Positions 1 through 10,381 of a stretch of 64,000 nucleotides of DNA are shown here, in pieces. Under the pieces are notes generated by a model. It was not told where the DNA came from, did no database searches, and worked only from the letters and a program-made list of their open reading frames with translations. Origin of the DNA: Prosthecomicrobium sp. N25 (GTDB lineage Bacteria; Pseudomonadota; Alphaproteobacteria; Rhizobiales; Ancalomicrobiaceae). A program made the translations under genes and the position numbers. The stretch lies in contig NZ_JBBCAT010000005.1 in NCBI RefSeq assembly GCF_037203705.1, forward strand, positions 1 to 64,000, read 5' to 3'. Positions within the stretch are counted from its first letter, which is position 1, and every line of letters begins with the position of its first letter.

Positions 1-1647
<1,647 letters not shown>

Positions 1648-1756
1648 TGGCAGGCTCCTTGTGGTAGGCGGCAGGGTAGCTCAGACCGATTCGGTCGGAA
1701 ACTCCGGAGTTTAGCCGTAACCGAGATCACACTAGGATGGAGCCTGGCTCCTCATT

Positions 1757-1768
1757 CCCCCCCCCCCC
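1757..1768. repeat. C12 homopolymer tract
   Basis: Twelve consecutive C residues between the recombinase 5' end and the ABC binding-protein gene. It lies outside any supported reading frame. Such tracts are slippage-prone in replication and in sequencing. Confidence 0.9.
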
Positions 1769-1901
1769 AGAGGTAATCCGCGCGGCGCGTGAAGGGCATC
1801 GATGAAAGTGTGTAGGCGTGCTTCGGCAGAAGCGACACAGGGTGTCTATGAAGCCACCCGTGTCGAGTGGTAAGGTCGCGAGCGTTGGCCTGGGGTCACC
1901 G

Positions 1902-2888
1902 ATGAAGCGGCGCGCCTTTCTCACGTTGTTCGGCAGCGTCGCAGTGGGATGGCCCCTTAATGCGAGCGGCGCGCAAAAGCGAACTGTTCCCATTGTCGGC
2001 GTCATATACCCGGGCTTCAATAATCAGCCCGGGACCGATGGATTTTATAAAGGGCTGCAGGATCTTGGCTATGCTGAAGGTCTGAACATTGCTGTCGAGC
2101 GGCGCTTTGGTGAATGGAAGCCCGAACGCTTCGTGCAACTTGCAACCGAAATGGTTCGGCTCGAAGTTGATGTCATTGTCGTAATGAGCACCTCGCCTGC
2201 TCACGCGGTCAAACAATCAACCCGCACCATCCCTATCGCGGTAGGAGGCATGGCTGATCCGGTCGAGGATGAGCTAGTTGCTAGCCTTTCACAGCCCGGT
2301 GGGAACATAACTGGTAATACGTTCCTCGGGCCGGAACTAATACTGAAACGCATGTCTTTACTCAACGCTATTGTGCCTCGTATATCCCGCGTTGTAGCGT
2401 TGTTCCATCCGTCAGCTTATGGCAAACGAACAATGGACGGAATGCTTAAGGAGACAGCGACCGCAGCTCAGTTGCTCCGGCTAGAATTGGATTTTGTTCC
2501 CGCGAATCAGCCAAGTGACCTTGACGGTGCTTTTGTTCGTATGCTCCAGGCAGATGCTGGGGCTGCTATTCAACTGCCGAGCCCGATGCTATTCGGTGCC
2601 CATCGTCAAATTGTCGAGGCAGCTAAGCAATTCCGGCTACCCTTTATATATGCCGCTAGGGAATTTGTCGAGAAAGGTGGACTTATGTCCTATGGCGCAA
2701 GTCAATTTGACATGTTCTATCGTCTTGCGACATACGTAGATAAAATACTTCGAGGCTATCGCCCTGCGGAACTTCCCGTCGAGCAACCGACGAAGCTGGA
2801 ATTCGTCGTGAACCTACAAGCTTCGAAAGACCTTGGTCTGACCATCGGCAACGAATATCTCTCAATGGCTGACGAGGTGATCGAATAG
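1902..2888 (+). CDS. ABC transporter substrate-binding protein (PF04392 type)
   Basis: Periplasmic binding protein of the ABC_sub_bind (PF04392) family, 328 aa. The ATG at 1902 is chosen because it opens a signal peptide (MKRRAFLTLFGSVAVGWPLNASGA); an upstream in-frame ATG at 1818 would add 28 unlikely residues. The mature part starts KRTVPIVGVIYPG and ends with the typical LGLTIGNEYLSMADEVIE tail. Solute unknown. Tat-like RR is present near the N-terminus. Codon use is visibly less GC-rich than in genes after 6.5 kb, as in the cyclase gene at 3960-5738, suggesting a shared foreign origin. A remnant of a sensor kinase follows directly; no permease or ATPase is nearby, so this is an orphan or the remains of a signalling cassette. 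Confidence 0.85.
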   Translation: MKRRAFLTLFGSVAVGWPLNASGAQKRTVPIVGVIYPGFNNQPGTDGFYKGLQDLGYAEGLNIAVERRFGEWKPERFVQLATEMVRLEVDVIVVMSTSPAHAVKQSTRTIPIAVGGMADPVEDELVASLSQPGGNITGNTFLGPELILKRMSLLNAIVPRISRVVALFHPSAYGKRTMDGMLKETATAAQLLRLELDFVPANQPSDLDGAFVRMLQADAGAAIQLPSPMLFGAHRQIVEAAKQFRLPFIYAAREFVEKGGLMSYGASQFDMFYRLATYVDKILRGYRPAELPVEQPTKLEFVVNLQASKDLGLTIGNEYLSMADEVIE

Positions 2889-2905
2889 GCTGGCGGACGG
2901 ATGAC

Positions 2906-2992
2906 TTGCGCTCGCTCTTCGCCAAGTACCTGACCGTCCTTTTCCTCTCCGTCGCGGTTCCCTTAACGGCCAGTGGGATCGTCGAGGCCTGA
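2906..2992 (+). pseudogene. Stub of a sensor histidine kinase N-terminus
   Basis: Short frame reading RSLFAKYLTVLFLSVAVPLTA, closed by TGA at 2990-2992. It resembles the first membrane segment of cache-type histidine kinases that commonly follow PF04392 binding proteins with cyclases in rhizobia. Only about 28 codons remain, with TTG at 2906 the nearest start. No kinase domain follows. Assignment rests on motif resemblance and context. Confidence 0.35.
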
Positions 2993-3458
2993 CTTGGTCG
3001 AGGCCCGTGGAGCTGCAAATCGTATCAGAAACTTAGTGCAAGAGACCTCGGATCAACTCGCGCCGTCACGGCATTCCGAGCCGACGCGGAACCATTCTGG
3101 GCATGGTGGGGCTGTCTTGGGATTGGGCTCTCGCTCCGCGGCCGGGCAGACGCCCGGAATGCCCGTCATCGAAGTACGCCTGCTGGCCCGTTCACCGCCC
3201 TCACCGAGGCCTTTCGTGCCGGCATCGCAGTCGCTCGTCGCGCCGGTCTCCGCAACGGAATGTACAAAGGCCTGGCGTGATCCTCGTGAGGCGAAAGCGC
3301 TTTTGATCTCCTGTCGCGCCTCGATTGGGGGAGGCCCGGGCGCGACGGACTCGTCGGTTGAGCCGAGTTCGGGCCTGCATGATCGGATCCGGGCGGGGAT
3401 GATCGGCGACGCTCCGGCGCCGTCGTGGTAGGATACCTGCGGGGCGGCAAGCGGCAAG
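2993..3458. other. Gene-free, eroded stretch
   Basis: No frame on either strand reads as a recognisable protein. Short open frames exist on both strands but have no family resemblance, no ribosome site and mixed codon use. Likely decayed remains of the signalling cassette whose fragments flank it. Confidence 0.5.
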
Positions 3459-3780
3459 CGCTCTGGCTCCATGCGGATCCTCGAGGCCGTCGGCCGGGAG
3501 GCCGAGCCGGACGGAACGAGGCTGGCTGCGCGGGTGGGGGTCGCCACGGCACTGGTCGTCGTGGGCGACGTCGTCGGGGATGGCGCGGCTCGCGAAGTGG
3601 CGGTGATCGAGGAGACACCGAACCTCGCGGCCCACCTGCAGGCGATCGCGGCGCCCGGCGAGGTGGTCATCGCCGACCAGACCCGGCGCCTGGCGGGCGA
3701 CATGTTCGTGCTGTAGGAACTCGGCGAAACCCCGATCAAGGGGTTCGGTCATCCGGCGGTGTGCCACCGGGTGCTTCGGG
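3459..3780 (+). pseudogene. Adenylate/guanylate cyclase fragment with internal stop
   Basis: Residues from 3471 read RVGVATALVVVGDVVGDGAARE, then VIEETPNLAAHLQAIAAPGEVVIAD, the second half of a class III cyclase catalytic domain as in cyclase-AAA ATPase proteins. A TAG at 3714-3716 interrupts the frame; the sequence continues in frame as ELGETPIKGFGHPAVCHRVL, the usual end of the domain. The first metal-binding half is absent. A dead fragment, cut on the right by an IS256-like piece. Confidence 0.7.
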
Positions 3781-3796
3781 AACGGCGGGAAGCGCC

Positions 3797-3960
3797 CGCG
3801 AGATCGTCGGGCATCTGCGCGAGCTTTACGGCATCGAGGTCTCTCCCGACCTCGTCGGCGCGGTCACGGACGCGGTGCTGGAGGAGATCGCCGCTTGGCA
3901 GAGCCGGCCGCTGGAGCCGGTCCATCTGCTGGTCTTCTTCGATGCCCTCTGCGTCAAGGT
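3797..3960 (+). pseudogene. IS256-family transposase fragment
   Basis: About 55 codons reading REIVGHLRELYGIEVSP, VTDAVLEEIAAWQSRPLEPV and LLVFFDALCVKV, a characteristic internal block of IS256-family (mutator) transposases that includes the first catalytic Asp (FFDAL). Both ends of the gene are missing and I see no terminal inverted repeats. The right break coincides with the stop codon of the convergent cyclase gene at 3960. Confidence 0.8.
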
Positions 3961-5738
3961 CAATCTGGCAGACCAGCCAACTTCAACCCCTCGCAAAGGT
4001 TGCTTATTTGAAGCTGTCCTAGAGGCGGAAAAGGGAGTGCGCTAATGCTCCGTCCAGGTATTACAGCAAACAACCCCAGCAACGCTTCATCGGCCCCTGC
4101 CTTGTCTCGCAAACGAGCTTGACTAGCGGCAAGGACCACCCAGGCGATCCACCAATTTCCTCGACGTGCAACTGCATGCCGGGCCCAGTCACGAGCAGTC
4201 TGGAAATCACCTTTGGAATAGTAAGCCAACGCCAAAGCGGTATATCGGAAGAAGATGCTTGGATCGCGCGGATTGAGGCGGATAGCAGTTTGTGCGGCGC
4301 TGATTGCTTCATCAGATTGACCCGCCCAGGCTAAGGTCGTAGCCAGGCTTCCGTAAGCGAGAGCAAAATTTGGATTGATCTCCAATGCCTGCTTATACGC
4401 AGCGACAGCCTCTTCGCGACGTCCTAGCAGGCCGATCAACACATTACCGAAAGTCCACTGTGTGTACTCGTCACGGTCATCGAGCCGCATTGCCTCGTGA
4501 GCTTCGATTATTGCTTCCTCCCGAGTTTCCGCAACATTGGTAGCGAATCCCATGTAGACCAGATGATAGCTGGCTGTCGCGATGACTTGTGGTCCCTTTG
4601 GATCACCGGGATAAAGTCGCTTAATAGATTGCCCGGTCTCCCGTGCTCTTTCTAGGTGCTCGCGTGTAAGCTGATATATTTCGCGCCAGCCGCGCGTTGA
4701 AAGTTCCCAAAGGTGTAGTTCCGGACGCTCGCGGCGCTCCGCAAGTAGTCCTTCGTTCAATATTACTTCCGTCTGAGTCGAGGCAACGACACTGCGCGTG
4801 ATGTCATCCTGCACGTCAAATAATTCCGAGGTAAGTCGATCGTATCTGTCGACCCAGATATGGTTGCCAGAACATGCCTCTAGGAGGTGAGCGTTTACTC
4901 GAAGCCGCTCAGCAATGCACCGCACGCTGCCTTCCAAAATGTACTGCACCCCGAGTTCCCGTCCCACCTGCCTTACGTCAGCAGATCTTCCCTTGTATGT
5001 GAAGGTGGAATTCCGAGCGATGACCAAAAAAGCCCTGATGCGCGATAACTCGGTTATAATGTCATCTGTGATTCCTTCGGCAAAATAGTCTTGATCTGGA
5101 TCACGACCGAGGTTGCTGAACGGGAGCACGGCGATAGCAGGCTTATCTACTATACGAGCAGAGTTCGGTGCATTGGATAGGCTATGCCGGGGTATAGTTG
5201 CCGAGCCCGGAAGCCGGACACGGAAAACGTGAATGGGTTCGGTGATGTTCTTCAGGGCCTTGGCTCCAAGGTCGTCAAAGCCTAGGACGAACGCTTGGCG
5301 GACACTGGCGTAGGTGGCAGAGGAGATGTACACGGCTCCGGGATCGGCGAGAGCTTCCAGTCGGGCGGCAATGTTCACTCCGTCGCCTAGCAAATCGCCA
5401 TCGTGGATATATACATCGCCAACGTGAACTCCGATGCGAAGTTGAAGAGGACCTGCTTCGTTTGAGCCTTGATATACGGATCGAAGTGCCTCCTGGACGT
5501 CCACCCCGCATTGAACAGCTTTCACTGCACTCGGGAATTCTGCAAGTACACTGTCACCAGCTGTGTTGGCGATGCGACCGCCATGGTCAGCGATGAGCCC
5601 GTCAACGATCTTTCGGCAAGCCCTAAGGCTCTGAAGCGTTCCGACCTCGTCCCCTTGGACGAGCCGTGAATAGCCGGCGACATCAGCAGCAAAGATCGCC
5701 ACTAGTCGTCGCTCGTTGTCATGCTCCTGCGGACACAT
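3960..5738 (-). CDS. Class III adenylate cyclase with TPR tail
   Basis: 592 aa. Residues 10-170 are a class III nucleotide cyclase domain: metal-binding Asp in IFAADVAGYSRL, second Asp in NTAGDSVLAEF, and DGVNIAARLEAL providing the transition-state Asn/Arg. A linker containing FAVLPFSN-like AIAVLPFSNLGRDP and FAEGITDDIITELSRI follows (a TolB-N-like module frequent in rhizobial cyclases), then TPR repeats from about residue 380 (KQALEINPNFALAYGSLATTLAWAG is one). No membrane segment. Likely makes cAMP, with TPRs sensing a partner. Lower-GC codon use matches the binding protein at 1902 rather than the genes to the right. Start ATG at 5738; an upstream ribosome site is weak. Confidence 0.88.
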   Translation of the reverse strand: MCPQEHDNERRLVAIFAADVAGYSRLVQGDEVGTLQSLRACRKIVDGLIADHGGRIANTAGDSVLAEFPSAVKAVQCGVDVQEALRSVYQGSNEAGPLQLRIGVHVGDVYIHDGDLLGDGVNIAARLEALADPGAVYISSATYASVRQAFVLGFDDLGAKALKNITEPIHVFRVRLPGSATIPRHSLSNAPNSARIVDKPAIAVLPFSNLGRDPDQDYFAEGITDDIITELSRIRAFLVIARNSTFTYKGRSADVRQVGRELGVQYILEGSVRCIAERLRVNAHLLEACSGNHIWVDRYDRLTSELFDVQDDITRSVVASTQTEVILNEGLLAERRERPELHLWELSTRGWREIYQLTREHLERARETGQSIKRLYPGDPKGPQVIATASYHLVYMGFATNVAETREEAIIEAHEAMRLDDRDEYTQWTFGNVLIGLLGRREEAVAAYKQALEINPNFALAYGSLATTLAWAGQSDEAISAAQTAIRLNPRDPSIFFRYTALALAYYSKGDFQTARDWARHAVARRGNWWIAWVVLAASQARLRDKAGADEALLGLFAVIPGRSISALPFPPLGQLQISNLCEGLKLAGLPD

Positions 5739-6530
5739 TGTACCCTCGGAGTTAGTAGGAGTCGCGATATCGAGATGTTCTAATATAGAATTCCGGCTTG
5801 ATGCAGCACGATTGCAAGCTCCTCAGTTCGAATGAGAAAGACTCGGCAACGACGGATTGGCATCGAGTCCGTGCTGATCCTGAGTTTGTCCCAAATACAC
5901 ATCACAGCGCCAATGACATTGAGCTGACTTTGAATTTTGTCCATCGACCCACGACGCGTGGGCGGATTGTGCGCTGACTTGCCCAGGTGTGGCAATGGTG
6001 GCGCGCCGACAAGGCAAACTTCGCCAAGACCGCTCCTTTCCCGCGGATGCACCGGATCGGCATTCGGGACTGGCTCGTTGCGCCCACAAAGGTCCGACCT
6101 TTCCACCCGTCATGGCCGTGGGACCAACCCGGGCATGACGGACAGCAAGAGTTGCGCCGGCCAGACGAGCCGGGAGGGCTAGGCCGGGCAGACGCGTAAG
6201 CTGGCGCAGCACGAAGCCGGGTCCCGGTCCTGGAGCGGCGGCAGAACACGCCTGCGGAGGCCGGCCATCCGCGCCAGTAGTGCCAATCAAGCCCCCCTGC
6301 GCAACCAGTCGCGACGACGGCGCCCAATAGGGTCCCGTCCGCGCCCAAGTACGAGGTGACGACGTCCACCCGCGGCAAGCCGTTCCAGCATCGCGACGAC
6401 GACGGGCGTCGCCGTGGTGTGCGGGCGCGCCAGCCGGCGGTACAAGACGGTTCGGTCTGCATCCGCACAGCCGGGCGAGCACGCCAAGATGAGCCATTCG
6501 GCTCCAGTTCGTATGCGAGGTATGAATTGG
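5739..6530. other. Long gene-free region
   Basis: About 790 nt between the cyclase start and the TRIC-like gene. Its left 150 nt is AT-richer and probably carries the cyclase promoter. Overlapping open frames on both strands in 5823-6530 give arginine- and proline-rich, family-less translations, so I read them as chance frames. No tRNA, repeat or insertion sequence end recognised. It marks the change from lower-GC to higher-GC sequence. Confidence 0.5.
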
Positions 6531-7136
6531 CTATCGCGGCTCGGCCACAGGTAGATGCCAGTCGTAGCTGAGCGCGACCAACCGCAGGCCGATGGCGAGC
6601 ATGGCGCCGATCGGAGCGGCGACGAAGTCCGGAACGCCGACGTGAGCGCTGAACGTGAGAAGCGCCGCGCCGGCCAGCGCCGCAAGCGCGTAGATCTCGC
6701 GGCGAAGGACCATCGGCGGACGGGCCGTCAGCACGTCGGCAGCGAGGCCGCCGCCGATCGCGGTCAGCATTCCTAGCAAGGCTGCCATCAGCGGCGAGAG
6801 ACCCGCATCGAGTGCCTTCCGAGCGCCGACCACGCAGAACAGCCCGAGGCCGATCGCATCGAAGAGAGCGACCGGCCGCGACAGTCGGAGGATCCATCGA
6901 TACGCGAAAAAGCAGCTCATGCCGGCGACGACCGATATGGCGACATGGTGCCAGGTCAGCAGGGCCGATACGGGCGTCACCCCGATCAGCGCGTCCCGCA
7001 GCATGCCGCCCGAGACCGCGGCCACGAACGCCAGGAAGACGACGCCGAACGGGTCCAGGCGACTTTCCACCGCGCGCGTGCCGCCGCTGAGCGCGAAGGC
7101 GAATGTCCCCATCACGTCGAGGGCCGTGAGCACCAT
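6531..7136 (-). CDS. TRIC/YicG-type membrane protein (PF03458)
   Basis: 201 aa with about seven hydrophobic segments arranged as two PF03458 repeats; the marks are FAFALSGGTRAV near residue 12 and the glycine-rich GGMLRDALIGVTP and GGGLAADVLTARPP at equivalent places of the two halves. The family forms trimeric cation channels in prokaryotes, and some members are linked to glycine uptake or export. It follows the MarR gene by 4 nt on the same strand, so the two are co-transcribed. If the neighbouring amidohydrolase releases glycine from hippurate, a glycine-related role would fit, but this is inference. Confidence 0.85.
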   Translation of the reverse strand: MVLTALDVMGTFAFALSGGTRAVESRLDPFGVVFLAFVAAVSGGMLRDALIGVTPVSALLTWHHVAISVVAGMSCFFAYRWILRLSRPVALFDAIGLGLFCVVGARKALDAGLSPLMAALLGMLTAIGGGLAADVLTARPPMVLRREIYALAALAGAALLTFSAHVGVPDFVAAPIGAMLAIGLRLVALSYDWHLPVAEPR

Positions 7137-7140
7137 GGGA

Positions 7141-7626
7141 TCAGCCTCGCCCGCGCCGACGCTGCTTCGCGTCCGGGTATCGCGCCTGGAGTTCGTCGAT
7201 GAACTTCGCGTCGAGCCAGTGGCTCAACTTGTCCAGAATTCGCCGGAACTCCAATCGCTCCGAAGCCGTGAGCGTCGAAAGGATCAGGGCTTCGAGTTCA
7301 AGGCTCAACGGGTCGGCCCGCTCCCGCAGTTCCTTGCCCTTCTGGGTGACATTCAGACGGAATTGGCGCGCATCCTTCTCGTCATTCTCACGCCGCACCA
7401 AGCCGGCCTTGATCAGCCTGGAGAGGATTCGGGAGGTTGCGGAGCGCTCGAAACGGGTTTGTTTCGAGAGGCTCGTGAAAGTCACGCCGGGCTGGTCGTC
7501 GATCAGGCGCAGCACCCGCAGCTCGTGAACGTCGAGCCCGAAACGACTCTCGAACAGCTTCGCGGCGGGTCCAATGGCGCCCTCCGAGATCGAAGCCAAT
7601 TGGTACGTGAAGCTCTGGCGCAGCAT
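7141..7626 (-). CDS. MarR-family transcriptional regulator
   Basis: Winged-helix regulator, 161 aa from the ATG at 7626, preceded by GGGAGAGG. A longer frame from 7713 exists, but it would run through the palindrome I take as the operator, so 7626 is preferred. The HTH lies around TFTSLSKQTRFERSATSRILSRL and the wing at RRENDEKDARQFRLNVT. Divergent from an MFS symporter gene, which it most likely represses together with its own operon; aromatic carboxylates are common MarR ligands. Confidence 0.87.
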   Translation of the reverse strand: MLRQSFTYQLASISEGAIGPAAKLFESRFGLDVHELRVLRLIDDQPGVTFTSLSKQTRFERSATSRILSRLIKAGLVRRENDEKDARQFRLNVTQKGKELRERADPLSLELEALILSTLTASERLEFRRILDKLSHWLDAKFIDELQARYPDAKQRRRGRG

Positions 7627-7697
7627 GAACCCTCTCCCCAACCCGGTCAGACAGCCTGATTCAGGTGGACGCAAAACGCAATAATCTCTAACTGAGA

Positions 7698-7716
7698 TAG
7701 TTGCAAATTCCAACTA
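7698..7716. promoter_or_regulatory. Candidate MarR operator palindrome
   Basis: TAGTTG-N7-CAACTA, a perfect 6-bp inverted repeat in the 155-nt gap between the divergent MarR and MFS starts. It is AT-rich against the surroundings and sits where it could block both promoters. Confidence 0.5.
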
Positions 7717-7781
7717 ATTGTGACACGGTCCCGCTCATGGCCGCCCTCCCGGAGAGGAGCGTGGCACAGAGGGAGGACAAG

Positions 7782-9089
7782 ATGACCATGACCATGACGA
7801 CCGGGGCCGTGCAGGTGACCGCAGCGCCTGCGATCGGCAGGACGCGCCTGATCGCCGCTTGCACGATCGGCAACGCGCTCGAGTTCTACGACTTCGTGAT
7901 CTACAGCTTCTTCGCCGCGACCATCGGCGCGCTGTTCTTTCCGTCGCAGGATCCGACCGTTCAGCTGCTGCTGTCCTTCGCCACCTACGGGGTCGGGTTC
8001 CTGATGCGCCCGCTGGGCGGCGTCGTGCTCGGCTCCTTCGCCGACCGCAAGGGCCGCAAGGCCGCGACCGTGCTCACCCTGTTCCTCATGGCGCTCGGCA
8101 CGGGCATGATCGGCCTCGCGCCGACATACGCGCAGATCGGCGTCGCCGGGCCGTTGTTCGTGGTCCTCGGCCGCCTCATCCAGGGCTTCTCCGCCGGCGG
8201 AGAGGTCGGGGCCTCCACGACGCTGCTCGCCGAATATGCGCCTCCCAAGGAGCGCGGCTTCTTCGGCAGCTGGCAGCTCGCCAGCCAGGGCGCTGCCATT
8301 CTGGTCGCGGCCAGCATCGCCTGGACCATCAACACCCTGCTGACGCCCGAAGAGGTGAAGGCCTGGGGCTGGCGCGTCCCCTTCATCATCGGCATCCTGA
8401 TTGTCCCGATCGGACTCTGGCTCCGCCGTGCACTCCGGGAGACCCACGCGAACGAGTCGGATGCTCGCACCCGCGCGGTCAGCTCGCTCGGCGTGGCGCT
8501 CGGCCAGCACTGGCGGAAAATCCTGGTTGGCATCGCGCTCATCATCGGCGGCACGGCGGCGAATGCGGTGGTCGTTCTTTACATGTCGACCTACGCCATC
8601 CGGCAGCTCGGCATGGCGCCCACGACGGCGCTTTTCGCCGGCATCACGGCCGGGCTGGTGACGCTGATCGTGGCGCCCTTCGCCGGGGCGATCTCGGACC
8701 GGATCGGCCGCCGGCCCGTGATCGGCTTCTCGTACCTGGCGATCGCCCTGCTCATCTATCCGGCCTTCCTGCTGATCAACGCCTCGCCGAGCCTGCCCAC
8801 CCTCCTGGCGGTCGTAGTCGTCCTCGCTTCGTTCAATGCGGGCGGCGGCGCCCCCGCGATCATCAGCCTGGCCGAGGTCTTCCCCGTCGAAGTCCGCGCC
8901 ACGGGCATGTCGCTGGTCTATGCGGTCGGCGTGGCGATCTTCGGCGGCTTCGGGCAGTTCATCGTGACGTGGCTGATCGCCTCGACCGGCAGCCCGATCG
9001 CGCCGGCCTGGTACGTCATCGCCTGCTGCATGGCAACACTGCTCGCCCTCCGGGGCACGCCCGAGACGGCGCGGACGCAGCTCGGCTGA
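7782..9089 (+). CDS. MFS metabolite:H+ symporter (MHS family)
   Basis: 435 aa, about twelve membrane segments. Signatures of the metabolite:H+ symporter branch: ALEFYDFVIYSFFA (segment 1), FADRKGRKAATVL (loop 2-3), GRLIQGFSAGGEVG (segment 4) and SDRIGRRPVIGFSY (loop 8-9). The ATG at 7782 is used because GGGAGG lies 5 nt before it; upstream in-frame starts fall in the operator region. Relatives carry citrate, dicarboxylates, shikimate and aromatic acids. The M20 amidohydrolase 74 nt downstream is probably in the same operon, suggesting import of its substrate. Confidence 0.88.
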   Translation: MTMTMTTGAVQVTAAPAIGRTRLIAACTIGNALEFYDFVIYSFFAATIGALFFPSQDPTVQLLLSFATYGVGFLMRPLGGVVLGSFADRKGRKAATVLTLFLMALGTGMIGLAPTYAQIGVAGPLFVVLGRLIQGFSAGGEVGASTTLLAEYAPPKERGFFGSWQLASQGAAILVAASIAWTINTLLTPEEVKAWGWRVPFIIGILIVPIGLWLRRALRETHANESDARTRAVSSLGVALGQHWRKILVGIALIIGGTAANAVVVLYMSTYAIRQLGMAPTTALFAGITAGLVTLIVAPFAGAISDRIGRRPVIGFSYLAIALLIYPAFLLINASPSLPTLLAVVVVLASFNAGGGAPAIISLAEVFPVEVRATGMSLVYAVGVAIFGGFGQFIVTWLIASTGSPIAPAWYVIACCMATLLALRGTPETARTQLG

Positions 9090-9163
9090 CCCCGGGGCCT
9101 GCACGGTGCGTCGGCTCGCTGCAGGCCTCCTTCTCCGACGACCTGACCGCAAGGAGGCCATCC

Positions 9164-10318
9164 ATGAATCTCGTTCCCGAGATAGCGGGCTGTTCCGCTG
9201 ACCTCGCAGGCATCCGGCGCGATCTCCACGCCCACCCCGAGATCGGCTTCGAGGAGAGGCGGACGTCCGATCTCGTCGCGAGGCTCCTGACCGGCTGGGG
9301 CGTCGAGGTCCATCGCGGTCTCGGGACGACCGGGGTCGTCGGCGTGATCCGGGGAAATCGGCCGGGCCGACGTGTCGGCCTGCGCGCCGACATGGACGCG
9401 CTGCCGATGACCGAGGCCACGGGCCTGCCCCATGCCTCGCGCAATCCCGGCGTGTTCCATGGGTGTGGGCACGACGGTCACACGACGATGCTCCTCGGAG
9501 CAGGACGATACCTCGCTCAGACGCGCCGCTTCCCCGGTGAGGTCGTCCTGATCTTCCAGCCCGCCGAGGAGGGTCTGGGCGGAGCCAGGCGCATGCTGGC
9601 GGACGGGTTGTTCGATCGGTTTCCGTGCGACGAGATATACGCCATCCACAATTGGCCCGGCGCGCCGCTGGGTCGCGTCAGTCTGAAGCCCGGGGTGGCC
9701 ATGGCCGCCTCCGACAGCTTCGACATCGTCGTGACGGGCAAGGGCTCCCACGGCGCGCAGCCCCATCTTGCGACCGATCCCGTCATGGCCGCCGTCTCCA
9801 TCGCGCAGGCTCTCCAGACGATCGTCAGCCGCAACGTCGATCCGCTCAGGACCGCCATCGTTTCCGTAACGCAGGTCCATGCCGGGTCCGCCTACAACGT
9901 GATCCCCGACACGGCGCGGATCGGCGGAACGATCCGCACCTTCGACGAGGACGTGCGCGCGTTGGTCAGGTCGCGGATGACCGCGCTCGCGCAGGCCATC
10001 GCGTCGGGATTCGGCGCGAAGGCCGACATCGACATCCGCGATTGTTTCAGCGTGCTGCGCAACAGCGATGCGCAGGCCGAAGCCGCAATGGCGGTCGCGC
10101 GGGACCTTGTCGGCCCACTCGCAGAACTCGATGGAGAGCCCAAGTGCGGCAGCGAGGACTTCGCCGACATGCTGGCCGTGGTGCCGGGGGCCTATCTGCT
10201 CGTCGGACAGGGGGACGGTGCGAACCTGCATAGCCCCCGCTACGACTTCAACGACGACGTCACGCCCATCGGCGCGTCGCTTCTGGCGCGGATCGCAGAG
10301 CACCGCACGGCGGCCTAG
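9164..10318 (+). CDS. M20D amidohydrolase (hippuricase-like)
   Basis: 384 aa. Starts at ATG 9164 after AAGGAGG. Family M20D zinc amidohydrolase: LHAHPEIGFEE near residue 20, GLRADMDALPM, the metal/catalytic GCGHDGHTTM, FQPAEEG, the dimerisation-domain start HGAQPH and a C-terminal GSEDFADM. Members hydrolyse N-acyl amino acids (hippurate, IAA conjugates, N-acetyl amino acids). Placement with an importer and beside a complete benzoate pathway makes hippurate to benzoate + glycine a reasonable guess. No signal peptide, so cytoplasmic. Confidence 0.87.
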   Translation: MNLVPEIAGCSADLAGIRRDLHAHPEIGFEERRTSDLVARLLTGWGVEVHRGLGTTGVVGVIRGNRPGRRVGLRADMDALPMTEATGLPHASRNPGVFHGCGHDGHTTMLLGAGRYLAQTRRFPGEVVLIFQPAEEGLGGARRMLADGLFDRFPCDEIYAIHNWPGAPLGRVSLKPGVAMAASDSFDIVVTGKGSHGAQPHLATDPVMAAVSIAQALQTIVSRNVDPLRTAIVSVTQVHAGSAYNVIPDTARIGGTIRTFDEDVRALVRSRMTALAQAIASGFGAKADIDIRDCFSVLRNSDAQAEAAMAVARDLVGPLAELDGEPKCGSEDFADMLAVVPGAYLLVGQGDGANLHSPRYDFNDDVTPIGASLLARIAEHRTAA

Positions 10319-10326
10319 AGCAAGGC

Positions 10327-10353
10327 CCGACCGGAGCGAACCGCTCCGGTCGG
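10327..10353. terminator. Strong hairpin between convergent genes
   Basis: Perfect 12-bp stem (10327-10338 with 10342-10353) with an AAC loop, 8 nt after the amidohydrolase stop. No clear U-tract, but position between convergent operons fits a transcription stop. Confidence 0.6.
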
Positions 10354-10381
10354 AAAAGACTTGCGCAATCAACACCTGCGA

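Noticed and set aside
5823-6897. Overlapping minus-strand frames across 5.8-6.9 kb as genes
   Set aside because: No homology, no start signal, arginine/proline-rich, and the right part is opposite frames of the TRIC-like gene.
7647-9161. 504-codon minus-strand frame opposite the MFS gene
   Set aside because: Low-complexity charged translation caused by GC-rich third positions; no motif or ribosome site.
7859-9163. Long open frame running upstream of the amidohydrolase through the whole MFS gene
   Set aside because: Translation there is arginine/histidine-rich without family resemblance, while the other frame is a clear MFS transporter; the amidohydrolase start at 9164 has AAGGAGG.
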